From Gonium pectorale (Eukaryota; Chlorophyta; Chlorophyceae; Chlamydomonadales; Volvocaceae): a DNA stretch of 21,474 bases. This document shows, one piece after another, positions 10,501 through 20,070 of the stretch (position 1 is the first letter of the stretch; every line of letters begins with the position of its first letter). The position numbers and the translations under genes are program-made. Below the pieces are notes generated by a model that had not been told where the DNA came from, did no database searches, and worked only from the letters and a program-made list of their open reading frames with translations. The stretch is taken from the NCBI GenBank assembly GCA_001584585.1, contig LSYV01000074.1, positions 6,149 through 27,622 of the forward strand. Reading direction: 5' to 3'.

Positions 10501-11656
10501 CAAGCAAACAAGATTGCACCAGTGGTACTAAAAAACTGCAAGCACTAACAAAGCCTGAAACCGAACATCTATCCGTGCTGCATGCGAGGTATGATATTGA
10601 GGTAAGGGGCATGCCACTTCAACCTCACCAGGGTCCCAAAGGACAGGAAGTCGGCGTCAGCATCGGTACCGCCGCCGCCGCGCACATCTCGCACAGAAGC
10701 AACGGTGTTTGCCCCAGCATGTGGAGGCGTAGGTCCGCCTACTGCTGCACCTCCGCCACCAGAATAACCAGAATCGGCAGTCCGGCTGCCCTCCTGTCCG
10801 TTGCCCTCCATGACGACTGCAATTAAGGGTGCCCCGCCGGTGGCGCCCTTCTCGTTATCATGTGTTGCCGACGCCTGCTGCTGCGCCCGTTGCTGCCGTC
10901 GCCGTCGTGCAATGACTACAACTGTTACTGTGACGCCCGCCACCAGAGCGACCGTGCCGGCTGCAGCAGTAGCACCCGCCACCACTGGAACGGAGTCGTG
11001 TGACACGCGGCCGCCAAGCTGGGCGGCAACAGCAGCTGGAGGCGGCGGTGGTGCAGCTGTGGACGATGACTCCGCCAGCAGCAGCAGCAGCAGGAGAGTG
11101 GACAGCACTGCGTGCAGGCACCAACCGGCAAGGGAGGGTAGATAAATAAAGCAAGCTACCGGCCAGCCCACCCGCCCATGGCATTCGTTCCCAACGAACC
11201 GAGCCATCCAGGCAAGCTAGATAGCCAATCAAGCACCCACGTGATATTATGCCGCATGATGATGATGCCTCATCATCAGCCACCACTGCCGGCGTGCTGC
11301 TGTTGGCGGCGGTGCCACCATCGCCCTGTCCCACGGGAGCAGTAGTAGTTGTGGTGCTATCAACCGTCACCACGGCAGCCACCACTTGTTGGTGTAGAGC
11401 CGCCGTTCCATCCTGGGCCTCTGTGGCCTCTATGAGTCGGGTGTCGGCCAGGGACATCATGTAGGCGCCTCCGCCCAGCGTCCCAAGCCCGACCCAGATG
11501 GCATCAGCTGGTTGAGTAGTAGTGGAGCTGATGTTGGAGGCAGCAGCGCCATCCAGCCACAGGGACACCTGTTAGTTGTGGGCGTGATTGGTGGGTGTGC
11601 ATGATAGGTGTGATTAGTGTGATACATGCGATGTGAATAAGTAAGGAAGTAGTCCG

Positions 11657-11725
<69 letters not shown>

Positions 11726-14700
11726 GCATAATGCACAGCGTGTGATGCGTGGGCGGGGTTCGGGAAAGTCCAGAAAGCCCCATGCATGCACAACTCAGAC
11801 ACCAATCGCATGCAGCCACATTATTGCTTCCTTGCCAAAGCCATCACATGCTCTTCCCCAAGCCACACGCGTGCAATCAAGCCCCACCCACCCACCTGTC
11901 CCCGCAGGCCAAGCGCCTGGCCCAGCAGTGCCGCCACTACCGCTGGAAGGCCGCCAGCTCCCGCCACCGTGCAGGCAGGCAATAGCAACGGTGACGACAA
12001 CAGCAGCAGAGCGCCTGCTGCTGCGGGGGTTTCGCCTGCCGCCAAGGACTGGGTGTAGTTGCTGCGGCATGCCCTCGGGTCGTTATAGCGGCGCAGCAGC
12101 TGGAGGGAGCCTGGATGGACGGAATGGACAGACAGACAGCACGCAGTGGCAGGTAGGTAGCTTAGATGGAGGCAGGGGCGCTGCCAGCGGTGCATGTGTA
12201 AAAGAGTAAAAAGAGCTGTATACACAGCACACTAGGTAGGGCTGCTTGGGCAGGTGCAGGCATACGCACAAGGAATGAATAGAATGAATGGCCCGAAATA
12301 GTTTATTAGATAGATAGACGCCTTCCTCCCTGCGATAACGATCCTCACGAGCAACACGTGCCCCGTGCACCATCCATGCCAGCTAACCAAACGGCTCATC
12401 ATCGGCCACGCACTACCGAAGCCCACCCAGCCCACCACCCACCTTTTGTCAGATAGACATAGAGCAGCACGCAGCTGTCATATACACATCAACGCACCTG
12501 ACGGCAGCTCCACCATGCAACCCAGCACCTCCCATGCGACTGTGATCTCGGCTGCTGTTGAAGCAGAGCTAGAGGCAACTCCTATGGAGCCTGTGACGTT
12601 GTTGGTGCTGGTCACTACTCCACCCTTCACTACTGCAGGCCTCTCCGCCGGAAGGCACCTGTATATATGTACGTACGCGCGTGTGGTACAGCATGCAGGA
12701 TGACGTACGTACTGAGACGTACATACAGTGGCATGCGTGCCGTACGCGCCCTCTCAGCCAGGTAGCAGTGCTCTCATCAAACGGTGGATGGATGGATCGA
12801 CTAGATGGACTGCTAGATAGGCCGCCACCATCACAACTGTCACGTACTACTGGTGTTGACTGCATGCTGTATGTGATGCACCCATCCCAGCGAGCCTTTT
12901 ATACGTGCCCACACCAGCCACCTTGGCTGGCCCATGTGGCACATACATATATACAATAGCCCATCAAAACAGAACCAGCGAGCCAAATACACACGCCCAA
13001 CAAATAAACGTGCTCTGACCAAACACATTGATGATCCACACACGACCCCCCCCCACCCACCCACACACACTACACACACCTGTCAATCCAGGCGTTCAGC
13101 CCTGCGGTGGCAGAAACCTCGGTGCCTGCTGCTTTCAGACCGCCTGCCTCAACGAGCTGTGTAAAAGTAGCTTCGTCGCTTTCTGGTGTGGCCAGCAGCA
13201 GGGGCAAAAGGCCCTTCACGACCAGCCGGTGCAGCATGATAGACACCAAAGGTCGTTGCCCACTGCTGCTGCCGTTGCCGCTACCAACTCCGGCTCGGTA
13301 TTGTGTTGCTTGATTGACTAGCGGCAGCCCCGACAGGTCGATGGAGACAGGAGCGCCCACAGCCGGGCCCACCAGCGTCACATTGTACGACAGGGCCGCC
13401 CCGCTCTGCACACGGCCACAGATCATGGCGGTCACAACACAAAGCAGCAGTTATTCCGTTATGGCCGTTCATGATGTATGTACAGCGTAGACAAACACCA
13501 CATTGTGCATATACAGATGCATCAGATGACAAGTGTTCACATGTGAGGATCGGGACGTATGTTAAGCTATGTTGCCGTATTCACAGTGATGCCCCGTTAG
13601 CACGCACTTGCCCCCAATCAAATGCTTCATACCTGTAGGAAATGCACGGCACGGATAGTAGTGCAACGATGCCATACTAGACAGAGCCCTAGCCCTAGCC
13701 ATCCAACCCTTGGCTACCCACCCACCTGTGGCCACTGCCCAGACTGCAGGGTGATGTTCCTCCGGATAAGGATGACCCGTGGGTCACTGCTGTTCTTGCC
13801 ATCACTTGTCCAGTTGGCCTGCGGGATCGAAATAAAAAGGGCACGCACTGAAGTACATGTGTGGATGCTGATTGGATACACATGCGCGTGCACAAGCAAA
13901 CCCCCACCACCCAGCCACCCACTTCCCTTCTTCGTTCATTACCCCCACCACACAGCCCCACACAGCCCAGCCCAGCCCAGATCAGCCAGCACAGCCGCCA
14001 TCGCAGCGTTAAGTCACTCGGGGTCCCCCAGGGCAGCGGGCGCCACGTAGCGGGGTCGTGTAGCGGGTACTATGGGTTGCTGGGCTGCCGGCTAGAATGC
14101 CAGACTGCTCGACTACTCGACTGTTTTACCTCGCCTCGCTGGCCTAGCAAGTCCCTCAGCGTAGCCCCACTGACTTCAGACAAGCCAGCCAGCAGCCAGA
14201 TAGCCAGTCCCCCCCCACACACGCACCAAGACGGGCCAGCCATACATCCAGCCACACCCATCCCATGTAAGACTTTCACCTGCAGCAGCTCCAGCAGCTC
14301 CCCGGCACTGCCTGCCACTGCAATGCACTGAAAGGGCAGAGGCGTCTGGGCGGCCATTGCTGCTGCCACTGCGGCCGTCAGTACGCTACTGTTGCTGGTG
14401 ACACTTCCAGTCGTGAACACGGTGGCGACGCTGCTGTAGCTGCTTGCATTGACTGACGGCAATAGCTGCAGCAGCAGCGGCGGCAGCAGCCCTGGCTGTG
14501 CAGCAGACCAGTGGTCAAAGTCAGCTGGGGTGGCGGCAGTGCGGAATGGCACTGCCGTGATGGTTGCGTTGAAGGAGAGCAGGTAATCTCCAAACTGGGT
14601 GCACAGCACACGGCCACCATCCGCGTCAGGAACCTGTTTGGAACAGTAGTGTGGGGTCGGCATTCATGAAATGGTGGCAGCGAGTCAGCAGTGGTCAGGT

Positions 14701-17700
14701 ACACACGCAGATAGATATGAGCCAGTCATTGCTTTTGTGTGCAGAGATAAAGCAATGGTAGGAAACTGCGTGCAAACTGGTGACTGGCTGTCATTCATTT
14801 GTGAACGGACACGCACATACAGCGTTTGGTACTGCAAGCACAGCCAGCGCTGCACAGGCCCGAGCAGAGAGGCTTACCATCAGTGGTGGGACAAGGAAAG
14901 AAGCGATCCAAGCGCCATTGATCCTGTCACCAGCTTGCAGGGAGGTCGCCACACGGTACCAGTAACCCACATACCTGAGTGCATGGAGGTAGGGGTGGGT
15001 TAGGCGTGTCACCAGTGGGTGGATGCATGGGGAGTCGGGAGGTGTAGGAGGTTGGGCTGTATGGCCACTGGTAGCAACAGACATCAGGCAATCTTTAAAC
15101 GCAAGTATGGGTTAGCAATGGGCACGCCGGGTGCGTGGTTTGTATTACTATGCTTGGCTGGGTGGACGGACTTGTCAGCAGACGGCGGCTGGCTGGGGAA
15201 TGTGCTAGTGGATGGGAGACGGTGCTAGTATGTATGTAGAGACAGCCCCACACGCAACCTGCATTAATCCACTGTGTACACACTTTACTACTTGTGCACA
15301 ATATATTATTTTAATATCATTAAAATGCGGTTTGAAGCAGCGGGCGAGTCACCCACCGGTCCGCGGCAGGCCCGGGTAGTGGGGTTTCGTGCCTTGGCTG
15401 TGGACGAGGGCCGAATACGGTGTACGGCTACCTCTCCTTCCGAGTTAGGTGTTCGTTGCATTCTGGTGCGCCTTCGCTGGCTCGCTGCTGCTCACGCCAT
15501 TACCTCTAGGCACACGTTAGTCGCTGTGGCGCTGGCCATCGGCCAGTGTTCTAGCAGGCCCGCCGGATGGAGGCGTGCTTATGGACTCGCGCTTTTCATC
15601 TGCCCAGAATACTGGACAGATGACTGTCAAAGCGTGCAAGGACGCATTGGCGGCTTGCCAAGAGCTGACACCCAGCGAAGCGGAAACTCTGCAGCAATAT
15701 CAGGATGGCTTAGATGCTCTCCAGAACACGTACGATGCTGGGCTGCAGAAGCACGCTCACCCCAGTGATTCCGCGCCCCTTCGCGAGAAAGGTGCGGCCA
15801 TCAAGGGCCGCAACGCAGCCAAGAATGCTTTTGATTAGACTCGGTGATCGGGGTGTCTCTGCCAAGTCGATGGGGTAGGGCTTGACAGACTTGAGGTCTC
15901 TAGGCTGGGTTTCCGTTCGAGTTTGTGTTGAAAGCCAAACAATCCCCGCTTCCTAGTTGCACTCCCGTGCCTCGTTTTCGATTGTTAAGCGCTTTGGTCT
16001 CACTGCTGGTGCCCAGCGCGTTGAGCTTGGCCGTTAGGCCGAGGAACGGCGGTTTTCCGATGTGTCGGTTGTAAGCATCTTTATGAGGGCCTGCCCGGCG
16101 AGCCCACTATCTCGAAGCACCCACGCACCGGACGTCACCCGCAGTGAAAACCAGTGATGAGCGCAGCCCCAACATCTGCAGCCCTGCGCCACCACTCCTG
16201 CATATCGGTTGTAACACAACTGATAAAATGAACTGAAGAGTGTAGTTGAAGTGGTGAAGTTAACTGCTGTCAGATTAAGAATGTATATATGGGGTGTGAA
16301 TGTGTAAGCCATACATACGAATGAACATGGCCAAACCAAACCAGTCACACGCACAATGAGTCACTTTCTGATAGATGTTCACCATAGACAGCAGAAGGAC
16401 AAATATACATGCATATATGATGGGCCAGTTGTCCAATTAATCCCATTCGACATACCTGTCCACGCCTGCATGGTAGGGAAGTATCCTGGACAGCCCCACC
16501 GGCCAAGTTGCAGGTGGCCCAGGTGGCAGGTTCACCAGCACCATGTCTGACACCGCCAGCACCGGCCTCCCGCGCCACACTGCTGCATTGGTGCTGGCAG
16601 TGTCCGCACCGGCAGCAGCGGCAAGAGCCACAGCGGCCGAAGCGACTCCAGGCTCCTGCCTCAGCAGGTACTGCCAGCCGGCCACCAGGCCAAAGGAATT
16701 GCGTCGCATGCGCAAGTCAAGCTCAACAGGCACGCGTGCCGTAATCGTTGAGGTGGATGACACTCCTCCTGGTGCCCCCGGAATATGGCCCATGCCCGCA
16801 AGCGTGACGTTGCGGTAGATGGCCACCAAGGGCACCGCATCGTCATCCTCGGGGGCGGGGTCCTCCCGCTGCGGGGTGGGGCTGGCTGGGAGGCTGATGT
16901 CCGCCGTCAGGGTGAGAAGCACACGGGCGTGGCTGGGCTGAAGCCGCTCCAGTGTGGAGAGGAGGTCAGCACCCGAGGACACGACAGCGGTACCACAGGG
17001 GGCAAGCGGGGACTTCGACCCGGTGCTGGTTGCAGCGGTGGCAGTGGTGGTCGCGGCAAGCAAGGCGGCCCAGTCGTTGGCTGGGCATGTGATGGTGAGA
17101 TGCTCAGCTGTTGCGGTGGTGCCCACAAGGAGAGGATAGTAGAGGAAGGCCGGCCCCGCCTGAAGGGAAGAGGGCAGCGGGTGGTGAAGCGATTCGGAAG
17201 GGGGGGAGGGAAGCGAGCGAGTAAGCTATGACGTGCTTCATTTACACGGACTCCGCCAGCCAGGCCATTGTCAGTCAAAATTGAAACACTGCACCAAACC
17301 ACCTCTGTGGACATACACACCCGAAGGCGCGAGGCGTCAAACATCCATATTCAGCGCTTCGTGCCCGCCGTCCTCACCACGAGCCCGGCTACCGGCCACG
17401 TCGATGCTGCGAGGAAGGTGCACTCGCGCTCCACCAGAGCCCAGAGCGGCGCGCACGAGGGCGCGTGAAGGGTGATGTTGACGAGAGTAAGCCCCGGCGC
17501 GAGCTTGCCCGGGCGTCCTGGGAGCCAGGCTCCTGGATCGCGACCAGACAGCAACGCAGCTTCAGCCACTGCATCGGACGAGCCCAGCGCCAGCGAGCAG
17601 TCCGAGCTGAGGCGCCAACCGCTTGCAAGGTCAAGCGACCATGAGCACTCCTGCTGACCAGACGCTGTCTGTAGAGCTATGAGTAACAGCGGCAGCAGTA

Positions 17701-17725
17701 GGGCGGTGCCCCAGTGTCTCTTCAT
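4516..17725 (-). CDS. TKL-type receptor-like protein kinase, 19 exons, frameshifted
   Basis: Predicted type I plasma-membrane receptor kinase of the Ser/Thr/Tyr TKL group. Exons in transcript order: 17725-17378, 17159-16456, 14974-14878, 14633-14280, 13818-13726, 13405-13080, 12658-12498, 12110-11896, 11568-11241, 11107-10629, 10383-9877, 9572-9461, 9320-9128, 8782-8419, 7768-6572, 6114-6073, 5739-5623, 5121-4941, 4626-4516. Every junction uses GT-AG and the phases agree throughout, except that exon 17 carries one base too many (finding at 5685-5688). Corrected for that base, the product is about 1975 residues: signal peptide 1-23, ectodomain to about 910, membrane helix about 915-942, linker to about 1204, kinase about 1205-1940, short tail. 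The start is the ATG that opens a classic signal peptide. The exact substrate and ligand are unknown. The gene is divergent from the TmcB-like gene at 20071. Family assignment is firm; individual short exons are hand-placed. Confidence 0.85.
5122..6571 (-). other. Introns 15, 16 and 17 of the receptor kinase
   Basis: These are three introns of 457, 333 and 501 bases (6115-6571, 5740-6072, 5122-5622) flanking the tiny exon 16 (42 bases, LAGDAQTHMSDRAV) and exon 17. They hold GTACGTAC-type and GTGCGTGC simple sequence and repeats of ACACGTGC around 6280-6330. A tRNA B-box-like GGGTTCAATCCC lies on the minus strand at 5411-5422. No other gene is seen. Confidence 0.6.
7985..8001. repeat. Target-site duplication, left
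   Basis: The 17-bp sequence TTAAGGAGGTGGTCCAT is repeated exactly at 8321-8337 on the far side of the SINE. Confidence 0.92.
8002..8320 (+). mobile_element. tRNA-derived SINE in intron 14
   Basis: A 319-bp insertion bounded by perfect 17-bp target-site duplications. Its head is tRNA-like: a D-arm/A-box-like GATCGCTCGATGGTCA region is followed, after a shortened middle, by variable loop and T arm GGTCGTGGATTCGAATCCCG, which contains a good RNA polymerase III B box. A non-tRNA body follows, and the element ends in a short tandem tail (AAACTTTACTTTACTTTTT) directly against the right duplication. This architecture is that of a non-autonomous retroposon mobilised by a LINE. It lies antisense to the host gene in the 650-base intron 14 (7769-8418) and does not touch the splice sites. 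The family name cannot be given from sequence alone. Confidence 0.88.
8321..8337. repeat. Target-site duplication, right
   Basis: Second exact copy of the 17-bp sequence at 7985-8001. It abuts the ACTTT-repeat tail of the SINE and sets the insertion polarity: tail on the right, head on the left. Confidence 0.92.
8869..8892. repeat. Perfect 24-bp palindrome in intron 13
   Basis: The half-site AATGACATGCAC is followed directly by its exact reverse complement, with no spacer, giving CACGTG (an E-box/G-box core) at the centre. An outer inverted pair, GTTTGCA (8833-8839) and TGCAAAC (8896-8902), flanks it. The palindrome lies inside the 345-base intron 13 of the kinase gene (8783-9127). Confidence 0.9.
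9795..9865. repeat. Short tandem repeat in intron 11
   Basis: About three copies of a unit starting GGTATGCCCACCGCACCCACC. The middle copy has an AAAGCCCACC insertion. It lies in intron 11 (9573-9876) next to the exon 11 donor. Confidence 0.75.
9877..11107 (-). other. Transmembrane helix and juxtamembrane linker (exons 10-11)
   Basis: Exon 10 (11107-10629) codes a poly-Leu run, a Pro run, then a single membrane helix at about residues 915-942 (VPVVAGATAAAGTVALVAGV and a short Val-rich continuation), followed at once by RRRR, a stop-transfer signal. This places the kinase in the cytoplasm. Exon 11 (10383-9877) is a low-complexity linker with Ala, Ser, Pro and a QQQQQ run, ending SIETMMRSCQ. 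Intron 10 (10384-10628) separates the two exons. Confidence 0.8.
11659..11724. repeat. (GT)33 microsatellite in intron 8
   Basis: 66 uninterrupted bases of GT on the plus strand, so CA on the transcribed strand, inside the 327-base intron 8 (11569-11895). The intron otherwise holds TGTGATTAGTGTGAT-type degenerate sequence. It is a good length-polymorphism marker. Confidence 0.97.
12111..14279 (-). other. Introns 4-7 of the receptor kinase
   Basis: Introns 7 (12111-12497), 6 (12659-13079), 5 (13406-13725) and 4 (13819-14279) alternate with exons 7, 6 and 5. They contain CCATCC, TAGATAGA and ACACACAC simple sequence and a C9 run near 13045. I see no gene, RNA or mobile element in them. Confidence 0.55.
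15309..15325. repeat. AT-rich inverted repeat
   Basis: TTTTAAT and ATTAAAA surround ATC, a 7-bp stem with a 3-base loop, in the most A/T-rich spot of the window. It ends on the A of the proposed ATG of the nested gene, so it may be a promoter-proximal element or an insertion edge. Confidence 0.6.
15325..15838 (+). CDS. Possible nested two-exon gene, 93 residues, unknown function
   Basis: The proposed exons are 15325-15375 (ATG, 17 codons, donor GTAGTG) and 15608-15838 (acceptor TCATCTGCCCAG, 76 codons plus TAG); both junctions are phase 0. The second exon codes a helical, charged sequence with Cys near the start: NTGQMTVKACKDALAACQEL, then LTPSEAETLQQYQDGLDALQ, ending GRNAAKNAFD. It looks like a small coiled-coil or helical-hairpin protein. 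TGTAA, the green-algal poly(A) signal, follows 232 bases after the stop (16070-16074) and again at 16210-16214 and near 16296, all in this orientation. I do not recognise the family. It could be a host gene nested in the intron, a retrocopy, or the 3' end of a transposable element. The second exon is better supported than the first. Confidence 0.4.
16070..16074 (+). terminator. TGTAA poly(A) signal candidate
   Basis: TGTAA within CGGTTGTAAGCATC, 232 bases after the stop of the nested frame and on its strand. A second copy in the similar context CGGTTGTAACAC lies at 16210-16214. TGTAA is the usual poly(A) signal in volvocine algae. It is antisense to the host kinase gene. Confidence 0.4.
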
Positions 17726-20070
17726 GACTAAGTCTCAAGATTTAAGACGCGAGAGCAGCTGTATGTATATTATTTCCGTTTACAAATATGTCCTCAACAT
17801 TAGCGGCGGTCTGCAGTGGAAAACAGTGCGCTGCGTTGCTACGTTCGCAGCTTCATACTGGCCTGGTACTATTCGGATTTCGTTCAGACTCCAAGATTGT
17901 AGCGCTGCCCCATGGCGGCAAGAGTGTTTGCGAACCCGGTTGATGCCATTGGCGTCTGCTGTTTCGCGACTATGATTGCGTGGGCAATGCGCTAGCGCCT
18001 CTGGTTGTAAAGGAGGAAGGTAAGCTATCCTATATGGCTTTACCTGGCCCTGCGGCAATATTTACGAGCTCGTAGTCGTACGTACGGCGATATGTAAGCC
18101 GGTCTGTGACACTGCCAACGCCTTGCACCAACCCTTTCCGCAAGCTGGGGAGTCATATCTGAACCCCGAACGCCGCCGATGTCGGCACCAATGTGCCCAC
18201 CAAGGTGCACACGTGCGCCCACTTGCAAGGCCCGCTGCGTCCACTGCAGCTGCGGAGGCAGCCCGGCTGCCCTTCAACGATGATGACCACTAGCGTGTAC
18301 TTGCTTGCACTCCGTTAATTGGCCGTGGCGGCGGAAGCAAAAAAACGCCCCACACCTGCCTGCGGTACAGCCTGCCTGTCTTCGGCCGCGTCTGCCAGGA
18401 CCATCTTCGACGTCTCGTGAAGGCGTGTGGCAGCACGGCAACTGCTGGTAAGGGCTGCGACAGTCAGCGTGTGTGTGCCAGCAGACCCTTCGATCGGGAT
18501 CCTTGCGCCTTGGCTCTTTTGCCCTCTCCCGCTTCACCGTGCATGTGCGCTTCCGTTGTGCTACTGGACCTTCCCCGCACCTTCCTCGCCCCTCTCTGGC
18601 TCTGCGCTATGGGTTGCGTGAGCCAAAACACCAGCCGTTCAAAGGAGCTTCGTCCAGGGAGCAGACGGAAAATGCCCATCCACACGAGTGCATCCCTTCA
18701 AGAAACACATGGGTGACTCTGCACGCTTTTCTCCTCAGCCGAGCTATTGGCCTGGACTGTGCATTGCGGCTCCTCCTGCGTGCGCCTCAGCCATGTACGG
18801 CACGTACGGCAGAACCTTCTCCCTCCACCGCGGCTTCAGTTTGGGTCGTCAGGTGCAACAAACAAACGTGTGGGCGTGTTTTTTTTCTGTGGGGAAAGTT
18901 ACAGGAGAGAGGCGAGAAATAAAGGGCGCAGCTGGCAGCGGGAGGGACCGACGGCTCCTCCGTGACATACACCCATCTAACCCATGCCTGCAAACCACGG
19001 ACCCCCCCCGTTCGGCTTCGGGGGCGAGCGAGTGGTGTGAGGTATTGGATGTGATGGTTGCTGCATCGATCGAGATAACTCCCTGCTGCTACGGTGCACC
19101 AGTCCCTGTACTCCCTGATGCTATGCTTTGTGCCATCATGTGTTAAGCCAAGGGGTAAGCGCTGTTGCCCGCCGCCACAACAAAACGCTGTTGGCGGTCA
19201 CCAGGGAACTAAACCGCTGACCCGAACCCGTGTGTGCGGCCAGTCGGTTGCGTGTCTTCGTAGGACTCGGCAGAGCCCGGGTCTGCTGAGAAATCACGTG
19301 GGCTGCGTGTGCCGTGCCGCAAAGGCCGGACGTGCCGCACGGGAGCCATCGCGTCGGCGGAGCCGTGCGTGGCAGTCTGCATAATCGGCTGTGCTTTCGC
19401 GACCGCCACCATAGTTTAGGTGGATCGTTCGGTGGCTCGGTGCGAGACGTCAGGGACGAGAGCACGAGACGAAGGGTAGAAGCCGTTGGTTGGAGCTAAC
19501 CGACAACGGCCGCCGGCCACGGCCCTCAGCCCCCCCACCAGCAGCCACCTATTCGCAAAGTCGCAACAGACGCCAGAGTAGACCTAGAGAAAGCTCCCAA
19601 ACTTTGACATGTTGTACTTGGGTTTGGACGCGCACGTATGTGCGTTTTTGGCACGGGAAATAGGGCAGACTCCGCGGAGTTGTGGCGAGCGATCCGATAC
19701 TTGATACTTGATACTTTAATACCAAGAGCCCTGCCGCAATGAAACTCCTGCGATAACGCAACTCGCCGACCGAGTGGCTATTCACTTGGTATCTGACGCC
19801 TGATCATCAAGGTCTCCATAATAAGTGCATTGATTCCGACTGAGGTCGTATTCTTTCACGGAGAGGTCTCGGTACCGGAGATATGGTCGCCCATTCTGCC
19901 GCGGGCTCCTCTTATGCGTCCTCTTCCAAGGCATCCTCAAAGTCATCGGCGTTTAAGCTTCCAGGGTAGGTCGCGACAGGGGTGAGAAGCCAGGGGCAAA
20001 CTCCAAATGCCAAGGGAGAAACCCGGAACCATGCACGCTGAACGAGACCTCCCCGAGCACGTCCCTCAAG
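17726..20070. other. Spacer between divergent kinase and TmcB-like genes
   Basis: This 2.3-kb region should hold the promoters of both flanking genes. I see no strong TATA box near either start. A three-copy GATACTT tandem lies at 19696-19716. Several short open frames occur on both strands but none has family features or consistent splice signals, so none is called. Base composition is lower in simple repeats than the left-hand spacer. Confidence 0.5.
19696..19716. repeat. GATACTT x3 tandem
   Basis: Three exact 7-bp copies in a row. Short tandem tails of this kind often mark the 3' end of non-LTR retroposons, here pointing left on the minus strand, but no head, body or target-site duplication was recognised. 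Confidence 0.7.

Larger units (their letters stand above)
14975..16455 (-). other. Long intron 2 of the receptor kinase
   Basis: At 1481 bases this is the largest intron of the gene (donor GTATGT at 16455, acceptor CTCAG at about 14975). It is richer in A+T than its neighbours around 15290-15330 and holds a possible nested gene on the plus strand (15325-15838) with three downstream TGTAA sequences. The remainder shows nothing recognisable. Confidence 0.7.
11241..17725 (-). other. Signal peptide and ectodomain of the receptor kinase (exons 1-9)
   Basis: Residues 1-23 form a signal peptide: MKRHWGTALLLPLLLIALQT followed by ASG, probably cut before QQECSW. The ectodomain has repeated short strands centred on N-x-T/S sequons (LVNITLHAP, IYRNVTLAG, IRRNITLQSG, LSYNVTLVG), spaced Cys residues, and segments such as LTITCPANDWAALLAA and VLVNLPPGP. 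Such strand repeats resemble the ectodomains of volvocine receptor kinases and could form a beta-solenoid; that fold is inference. Exon 3, only 97 bases, bridges phase 2 to phase 0 and codes a run starting YVGYWYRVATSL. The later part (exons 7-9) is rich in Thr, Ser and Ala. Confidence 0.75.

Noticed and set aside
9743..10826. 219- and 342-codon plus-strand frames
   Set aside because: They are antisense to exons 10-11 of the kinase gene. The minus frame carries the phase-consistent linker and membrane helix.
11661..12209. Frame beginning with a Cys-Val repeat
   Set aside because: It is the (GT)n microsatellite read through into antisense of exon 8.
17762..17775. TATA-like ATATACATA upstream of the kinase ATG
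   Set aside because: It lies only about 40-50 bases from the start codon, leaving almost no 5' leader. Too weak to call a promoter.
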